64,000 bases of DNA. Origin: Bimastos eiseni (taxonomy: Eukaryota; Annelida; Clitellata; Crassiclitellata; Lumbricidae). The stretch lies in assembly GCA_959347315.1 (NCBI GenBank), contig OY365806.1:57551655-57615654 (forward strand), in the 5' to 3' direction. The notes under the pieces are model-generated. The model made no database searches. It saw nothing but the letters and a program-made list of their open reading frames with translations, and was not told the DNA's origin. Within the stretch, counting starts at the first letter, position 1. The number at the start of each line of letters is the position of its first letter. This document shows positions 57,852-64,000 of the stretch, in pieces. Position numbers and translations under genes: made by a program.

Positions 57852-59170
57852 CAGAGGAAAATGCCTCCAATTTCAGGTAGGGTAATATTTTTTAGTCTTA
57901 TGGGGTATCTTGTCTTATTGACAATTGGGACCGGGGTTTGACTCCATCACTCAGAGGGGAATTGACGCCCCTCCGGCATCCTCAGCCTCAGTCACCTGTA
58001 TACCTATCACCCCACTGGGTTTCGATCAAAACTGAAGTGTCATCTTTTCAAGATCTCGTCTGATCTTCCGTCTCTCAGCTCTCGCAGATCCGTCCTTAAC
58101 GTCGCCCAACTTAGCAGCAACTCCCTCTTGAAGTGTTTATGAAATACTGGGGAATGGAAATATAAGCAGCTACTTCCCCTCCCCTCAAAATATTTCGGGG
58201 GACCGTCCCCTTCTGCCCCTCAAGTCTCCGCCTCTGGTCACTTGAATAGCATGCTAGTAAATCACGCGGTACCCTCGGTAACCCTAGAATCATCTGTTTT
58301 TTCTTAATACAAAGTGTCATCCAATAATTGCATTACCAAACGGTGCCCGCTAGATATTTATTTGGATGCTGCTGTATTGCAAAAGTCGCAGCCGATGACG
58401 AGATAGTGTCATCGCTGGACGCTTTGCTCACACGCGCCGTGTACACAGTTACAACAATTACATGTAGTTTACAGCAAAGCGCGTCAGGTAGTCATGGTTC
58501 AAAAATGTTTAGAATCATTCAGTCATTTCGAATCGAATAGGCCTACCGCCGTCCGATTCTTTTCGAATCGAATATCTAAGCGTCGCTGGTCCCTAGTTGT
58601 AACCTTTATTACATTGTTTGTTTTTCCTCGCACAAGCTGCGGAAGCTGCAGTATCACCTGTCTGTCCCATATCATCGAAGGTAGTATCGTTCGAGATGTG
58701 AGGGTTACGGCTGCGAGAAACTTATTAAACTAATACCAGAGAAGACTTGTGAAAACGCACAACGTCGTCCTCGTATAGTTAGTCTTAGTTAATTGAAAGA
58801 CATGAAATGCAAGTGTTAGCGCATTGGGATATGCTCTTTTTAAATGATACCTTAAAATGGGTTGCGTAATGTTGGTACGCACCTACATTCGATTCTGTAA
58901 GACGCTCTTAGTGAAAGGATGGAGAGATGGATGCTTGGAGTTGGGTACGATGTATAAGACGCGGTAAAGGCGAAAAGGCCATCATTACCATTTCCATTTG
59001 TAAATGGAGTTGCTATATTGTAGATGACGCTGAAAGCCGATAGTCTTGTGTTTTGACAGCCTTCTGCTGAAACACTTCCGGTGTTTATCTTTCTCTCCCC
59101 ATCCACTTCTAACCGAATTCTCCAAAACCCGTTCAATTCCTCAGATCATCATTGCAATGCATTGTATTTA
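57852..59170. other. Intergenic, no gene seen
   Basis: 58520-58575 has TTTCGAATCGAATA words in both orientations, possibly another short-word arm. ORFs such as 58328-58540 are unrecognised. Confidence 0.3.
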
Positions 59171-60095
59171 CACCGTGTTTCAAAAATAAACCAAGCAAAA
59201 TTGTTTTTGTCAGAACTTCGTCAAATTTTCATCAATTTTAATAAATATTGGTAGGTAGATGAAGTCTTATGCCATATATAAATTTTCCACCTCACCTGAG
59301 TCATATCACCGCATTACCTTGTTAAACACAGACGTGACAATTTTTATATAACTCTTAAATTGTATTACTTTGTTACAATCTTACGAGTGAATTAGCACGC
59401 AGTAAAGTAAAATATGGTTTACTTAGCAGAGTTTTTAATTGTTACGACAGATCTGCTTAAGAGTGATAGAATTGGTGCTCGAAATGTGCTCCGCTACACG
59501 GACACAAGCGCTTGGGCGGCGACGCCACTGGCCGATAGCAGCATCAACGATAATAGTCAAAGCGCGTCCATTCGTCAATCAGACGCGTTTTGAGTTCATC
59601 GACGCTGGCTATTTTGGAGCGGTAAACCTCCTCCTGCAGCACACTTCATATGCTATAGTCGACTCGGTTAAGATCCGGTGAATTCGGCGGCCACATTGTT
59701 GGCGGGAAATAGACGGTGTCGCGTGCTCTATGCGCCGGGGCGCCATCCTGTTGAAAGATAAAAACCTCGCCCTGGGATATCCTATGTCTGGCAGTAGCTT
59801 CTGGGTAAGAAGGTTGTCGCGATAGTATGCCCCATTCACTTTGACACCCGGCTCAATGAAATGGAGTTCAGTGCAGCCATTGCAAATAAAAAAAATTAAG
59901 GGTTATACTAAAAATTGGCACATCTGCGTTTAACAAGGTAGTGCGGTGATATGAGTCAGGTGAGGTGGAAAATTTATACATAGCATAAAAGTTCAGCCAT
60001 TTTTCCATCTACCTACCAAAAGTTATTAAAATTGGTGGAAATTTGACGAAGTTCTGACAAAAACAATTTTGCTTGGTTTATTTTCAGACACGGTA
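59171..60095 (-). mobile_element. Decayed mariner with long inverted repeats
   Basis: 925-bp element flanked by TA (59169-59170 and 60096-60097). The inverted repeats are about 178 bp (59171-59348) and 188 bp (59908-60095), matching through CAAGCAAAATTGTTTTTGTC, ACCTCACCTGA and CCTTGTTAAAC with scattered differences. Between them only the C-terminal half of a transposase remains. Long repeats with internal deletion suggest a non-autonomous derivative. Confidence 0.85.
59470..59880 (-). pseudogene. Transposase remnant (mariner-type)
   Basis: Minus strand: HFIEPGVKVNGAYYRDNLL, then after a frame change FQQDGAPAHRARDTV, WPPNSPDLNRVDYSI, and EEVYRSKIASVDELKTRL, with a QWRRRP-like C-terminus in another frame. 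It is the same clade as the 21-kb transposase, but the catalytic Asp-to-Asp interval is about nine residues short, the first catalytic Asp and the DNA-binding half are missing, and stops are present. Not functional. Confidence 0.85.
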
Positions 60096-60097
60096 TA

Positions 60098-60150
60098 TAT
60101 ATTTCTATTGCGCCTCTTCCAGTAGGCTTACAGTCTAATCAGAGGCGCTC
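60098..60150 (-). repeat. LINE 3'-tail stem-loop relic
   Basis: Stem GCGCCTCT (60110-60117) with AGAGGCGC (60141-60148), loop 23 bases. The layout is as at 1377 and 15656. It abuts the right end of the long-TIR mariner. Confidence 0.55.
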
Positions 60151-60952
60151 CCAATGCATAAGCCCCGCGAAAAAATGAAAATCTGAAGAATACGGCTAGA
60201 AGCAGAAGCGCTCCTAAAAGCGAGTCGGAGAGGAAATATATCGTTTCAAAGCAAAGGGTCAACGGACGCATGAGAGCGATACTGGGCAGAAGCCGTCCGA
60301 GTCCGACGTATGAAGAGATCATGTCGGTCTAAAGAACGTGAGACAGCCAAAAGAGGACGACGGATTAGGACACAAGATAACGCTGACCAAAAAAGCTCAG
60401 GAAACAAGGAAAAGAACTTCTAACCGAATGCGCGTTATGAGCGGATGCCAGTGTACACAGTGCTCGCTCAGTCATGAAGGTCGAGATCTTTGAGAAGCGA
60501 AAAATGCGGGTAATGCAGCTGCATTTAGTTACGACTGAAGAGGTGACAGGCGAGATTTAATCTATGCGTTATCTATGCTTAAGCAAATAGAAGCATTTAC
60601 AACCGACGCATCACAGTTCAGAGACGTCGTAGGCGATAGAAGCTAGGGCGAAAGAGAAAATAGACGTGTTTGGCAAACGAATGAGCGTTGTCAATGCAAT
60701 GATAAGACCCAAGTGACGAACATTAGCAGAGAAAGTGAATAACGGAAACCCGTTCACCATCTGTCGCGTATGTAGGCCTATACGCAGTCGACGCTGCATA
60801 ATGAAGCTCAACGGACGATGTAACATGGATAACTGAGTAAAGCTCATCAAATATATTGAATAACCAAAACAGCTATGCCTGCGGATCACGTATCACACGG
60901 CTATTATAATATAAGTGTAAACTGTGCAGGTAGGGTTAAACATTTAAAATTA
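60151..60952. other. Intergenic, no gene seen
   Basis: No recognised feature; the short minus-strand ORFs at 60128-60322 and 60611-60889 are not persuasive. Confidence 0.3.
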
Positions 60953-60953
60953 T

Positions 60954-61100
60954 CAGTGTTGGGCACGAGACCGAAACTTCGAGACCAATACAGAGGCCAA
61001 GACCGAGAGGTCAAGACCAAGACCGAGACCGAGACCGGGTGGTCGGAGACCAAGACCGAGACCGATGGTCCGAGACCAAGACCAAGTCAATACTGTTTTT
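60954..61100. repeat. GAGACC array with hAT-like start
   Basis: CAGTGTTGGGCACGAGACCG resembles a hAT terminus, and GAGACC/AAGACC words follow to about 61090. It pairs with a similar array at 61.64-61.80 kb, suggesting the two arms of one element, but the right terminus and a TSD are not evident. Confidence 0.5.
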
Positions 61101-61639
61101 TATAAACAATTCAATTTGTTAAGATGCTAAAACAGAATAACACGCTTAAAACATTAATTTTATTCCTGAGGAATACCAACCTCAATAATGGTCCAGAAAA
61201 CTTGATTTACCTGCCAGTCTGAAATTTAGCGGGTTCAACCCTTGGCTTTGGCGTGAGAATATCACACTATAAATTACTTACAATATACGATAGATAAATA
61301 CTTTAAGACATCTTAACAAGTAGATTAACGTACCGTTTGAATTGTGTACTTGTACTCAGAATTTTAGATTGACAGTGTCTACACGTGGCCGACCACATAA
61401 CTATTAGAGTGTTCAAAAATCTTAAAATTTGTGAAAGCAAATTTTGAAATGGCTGGCTAAGTTGCAAATGCATTTTTTGCCCATAGTGACATGCATATAT
61501 AGATGGTCAGCACTCTATAAATTGATAACAATCGCGTAGAGCCTAAAACATTCGGTGTCTCCAATAATCGAAAATAGCCGATAAATATAAAAAATTACTC
61601 TGATTTGACAAATGACCAAGAACGCTAATCTAAGACGGG

Positions 61640-61805
61640 GACCAATCCCAAGACCATTCTTTCAAGACCAAGACCGACGCATTCGAGACCAAGATCGAGA
61701 CCAAGACCGATGGTCCCAGACCAAGACCAAGACCTAGACCAAGACCTAGACCAAGACCTATGCATTCGAGACCAAGACCGCAGTTTTCCGGTCTCGAGAC
61801 CGCCT
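61640..61805. repeat. GAGACC/AAGACC array
   Basis: Tandem AAGACCAAGACCGAxxxx words with a thrice-repeated AAGACCTAGACC unit, ending in CCGGTCTCGAGACCG. Candidate right arm of an element starting at 60954. Confidence 0.6.
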
Positions 61806-64000
61806 CGATATGAACCCCATAAATAAGTCCCTCACATTAAATGAATGCATCTAACAAACTACTCCAAATGCATTAATATATTATTTCGCAATTGGCATCA
61901 ATCATGTGGTCGCACGATGTATACATATATCATATGTGCACATGTACGCATGCTTGTATGTAGGCCTATATATGTATGTGCGATTGTACGTGAATGTGTT
62001 AGTATGTATTACATCATGTCTTTATTATCTTATGTGCATGAACATGTGTGTATCAATGGATGCATGTATGCAAATACTGGATGCACGGTCGCATCATGTT
62101 TTCATATTCCTGTGTATATTTGTCAGGCCCTACTTCAACTGCATCAGATGTCAGACTTCGTTCCGTTGCCTCTAGCAATGAACTGGGTTATCACTAAATG
62201 TAACCCCAGGAATGGCGTTACCAAGTATGGCACGTTACTGTTTTCCACTTAAAATAAGACCGGGTGCAGCCCAGTGCACTTAAGACGACCAAAAAACAAT
62301 TTTGAAATGTGTTTACCAGTGTCAACGAGTCCGTGGAGCGATAGATCGGATAAAACAATTGTGTTTGCACTGAGTATGAACCGCGGGCAGCTAAAAGGGT
62401 TAAAAGCGATATTGAAATGTAGGTCTCCATTTTAAGTCGCCCATCCGGTAGAATTTAATCATGTAAAGAGTGTAAACAACCTAGATGGGCGGCTGACCTC
62501 TAAAATGCATCGACACCTAATATTATTGAGACCAGTGCAGCTAAACCGAAATGTTGTAGACATTTTCTGTGATGAAGTTGTATTTTTAAATAATGTATTT
62601 GTACTCTGGTAGAGCACTTAGAATGAGGTCAAAAAAATGGTATCAAGTTATTATCAGCACTGTAGTTAATCAATAATTACAGCATGTTCTTGAATATAGA
62701 TTTCGCTATTTCCAATAAAGCTGAAAAGTGCATTTTCTTGAATAAACACTTTTAGCATATGACTAATGTCACTTAGTGATGTTTGAACACAACTTCAATT
62801 TCAGGATAAAAATCGTCAGAGCACAGGACACAAAGCCGAAGAATTTTTGATATTTGACTGGTTTTGTTCTCTTCTGATTAATTCATTCAAAATTGCATAA
62901 TCTGGTGAAAATGGTTGACTTGTGAATATCAAACAGTTGCTATTAGAAGCAGTCGTTACTGTTGTTTCTTCGTTTGGTATTATGCTATTTTTAATGAAGT
63001 GATCAGACGAGAACCAAATCAGTCAAATCAGAAGCAAAAAAATCACAGGTGGTTCTCTTTCGAAATGTATTGTGCCACATGTTGGCTACTGTTGTCCTCT
63101 TGGAATACCCCTTCGTCATGTATACTTGCATACCTAACCATCGCATACCTCATGCAGACCAGATAATGTGGGTTACCATGAGCAATGTTATGTGGAGTAT
63201 ACAAAGAGGATCAGTTATTAGCAGAGAATGGCGGAAGGTGAAACTAAGAGGGTTAAACGCTACATAGAAATGTAGGTCTCCATTCTAACATTAGCATTTA
63301 CATTGACAGCAAGATCATGACGAAGGGGTATGACATGAAGAGCGTGAGGTGAAAGGTTGATTGTGAAAAATAGTTGGAAGAAAAATATATGCTAAAGATT
63401 TTGCTCAAGAATAAATAAGTCGTTGTGACTAAAATAGACTGGTGTGCCTGGAATAGATCGTCAAAACAGTGATAAAATATACTGAAGGCCCACAATTATA
63501 CGAAAAAATAAACTGGCGTCGTTTGCTTGAATAACGCAGCAAGAAAGAAACACGGACTAACACCTATAGGTAGTTTCGCCACCAACAAGTAACAAGCTTT
63601 GTTAGATGATCAACGCTAAGGTGTCCGGCTTCATGCATCTTTTAAACCGCGGCGACAGCCTTTCAACCTGACTATAGTCTTGACTTCTGCAGTCGAGTGG
63701 CAGACAACCGGAATAGATATCGGATAATTAATTAATGGTCCTCAGCGGGAATATTATGGTCCTCTCTGTCGGTGGACCCAGTAAATAGAACATTCGCTCC
63801 GAATAGTAGAAGAAATCACCATCTCTGGATTTATTACTCAAGTCGAGGCTGAGTCTCTAAATATATCTTAATTGGGCATCGGCGCCCCATATAATGATAT
63901 GCAAATCGTATTATTGTTATTAATACAACCATAGATGCACGCATATAGACACGCATACATGATGCATCAAAACGCACAGAAAGACACATTTGCACAGACA
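61806..64000. other. Intergenic, no gene seen
   Basis: GTATGTGCG-type degenerate repeats at 61915-62085. The phrase GAAATGTAGGTCTCCATT occurs twice, at 62414 and 63268. A 16-bp inverted pair ATACCCCTTCGTCATG lies at 63105-63120 and 63316-63331. No coding sequence recognised to the window end. Confidence 0.35.

Noticed and set aside
63105..63331. 16-bp inverted pair as transposon ends
   Set aside because: No TSD, no extended TIR and no internal structure; could be chance or a relic.

Overview
This is nuclear DNA from a eukaryote, most likely a marine invertebrate deuterostome (echinoderm- or hemichordate-like). The reasons are: coding sequence is sparse and split by introns with GT-AG signals; microsatellites and minisatellites are very dense; CR1/L2-type LINE, tRNA-derived SINE, Tc1/mariner, P-element-like and hAT-like relics are mixed together; and the palindrome TAGGCCTA is far too frequent, a habit I associate with such genomes. 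The clade is an inference and no species can be named. I see no operons, bacterial promoters, CRISPR arrays or viral genomes.

Layout. 1-10.4 kb holds the one gene I can defend as intact within the window. It is a minus-strand gene for a zf-3CxxC (receptor-transporting-protein-like) protein, with exons at 10246-9864, 3156-3000 and 829-659. Splice signals and reading phase fit across all three exons, and the first zinc CxxC pair is assembled across the second intron. The 3' end lies beyond base 1. Its introns carry a SINE with two tRNA-like heads (2.6-2.9 kb), an 8-bp-TSD hAT-like element (3.8-4.9 kb), a 10-bp minisatellite (7.35-7.75 kb) and a LINE fragment (8.7 kb). Two identical IRF-like words lie just upstream of the start codon.

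10.5-21 kb is non-coding, with LINE fragments (13.9 and 15.6-16.6 kb), a SINE fragment, a 20-bp minisatellite and simple repeats. 20,977-22,323 is a near-complete mariner-type transposon with matching inverted repeats, a TA duplication and an uninterrupted DD37D transposase. 22.4-34 kb holds hAT-like ends, a P-element/THAP9-like transposase fragment, two more LINE fragments and a strong 66-bp hairpin. 34.2-39.3 kb is mostly repeats: an ACAT array, a 1.55-kb hAT-like element with a near-identical 8-bp TSD, a TATG array and a 920-bp 26-bp minisatellite with higher-order structure.

39.3-52 kb has LINE and SINE debris and long GA-, CT-, GAT- and AT-rich tracts. 52.3-53.3 kb holds a broken minus-strand TRIM/B-box gene with a 20-bp tandem duplication, a nonsense codon and further frameshifts; a 309-bp hAT-like MITE with a perfect TSD sits just upstream of it. 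55.2-57.8 kb is a LINE fragment next to a second copy of the 34.6-kb hAT-like family. 59.2-60.1 kb is a decayed mariner with unusually long (about 180-bp) inverted repeats. The rest is unassigned intergenic DNA with GAGACC-rich arrays at 61.0 and 61.7 kb.

Taken together, the window is a transposon-dominated stretch carrying one zinc-finger gene and one recently broken TRIM gene. The clearest structural novelties are the hAT-like elements with arms built of short degenerate words, the covarying 3' stem-loop shared by LINE tails, and the hairpins at 30.4 and 45.2 kb.
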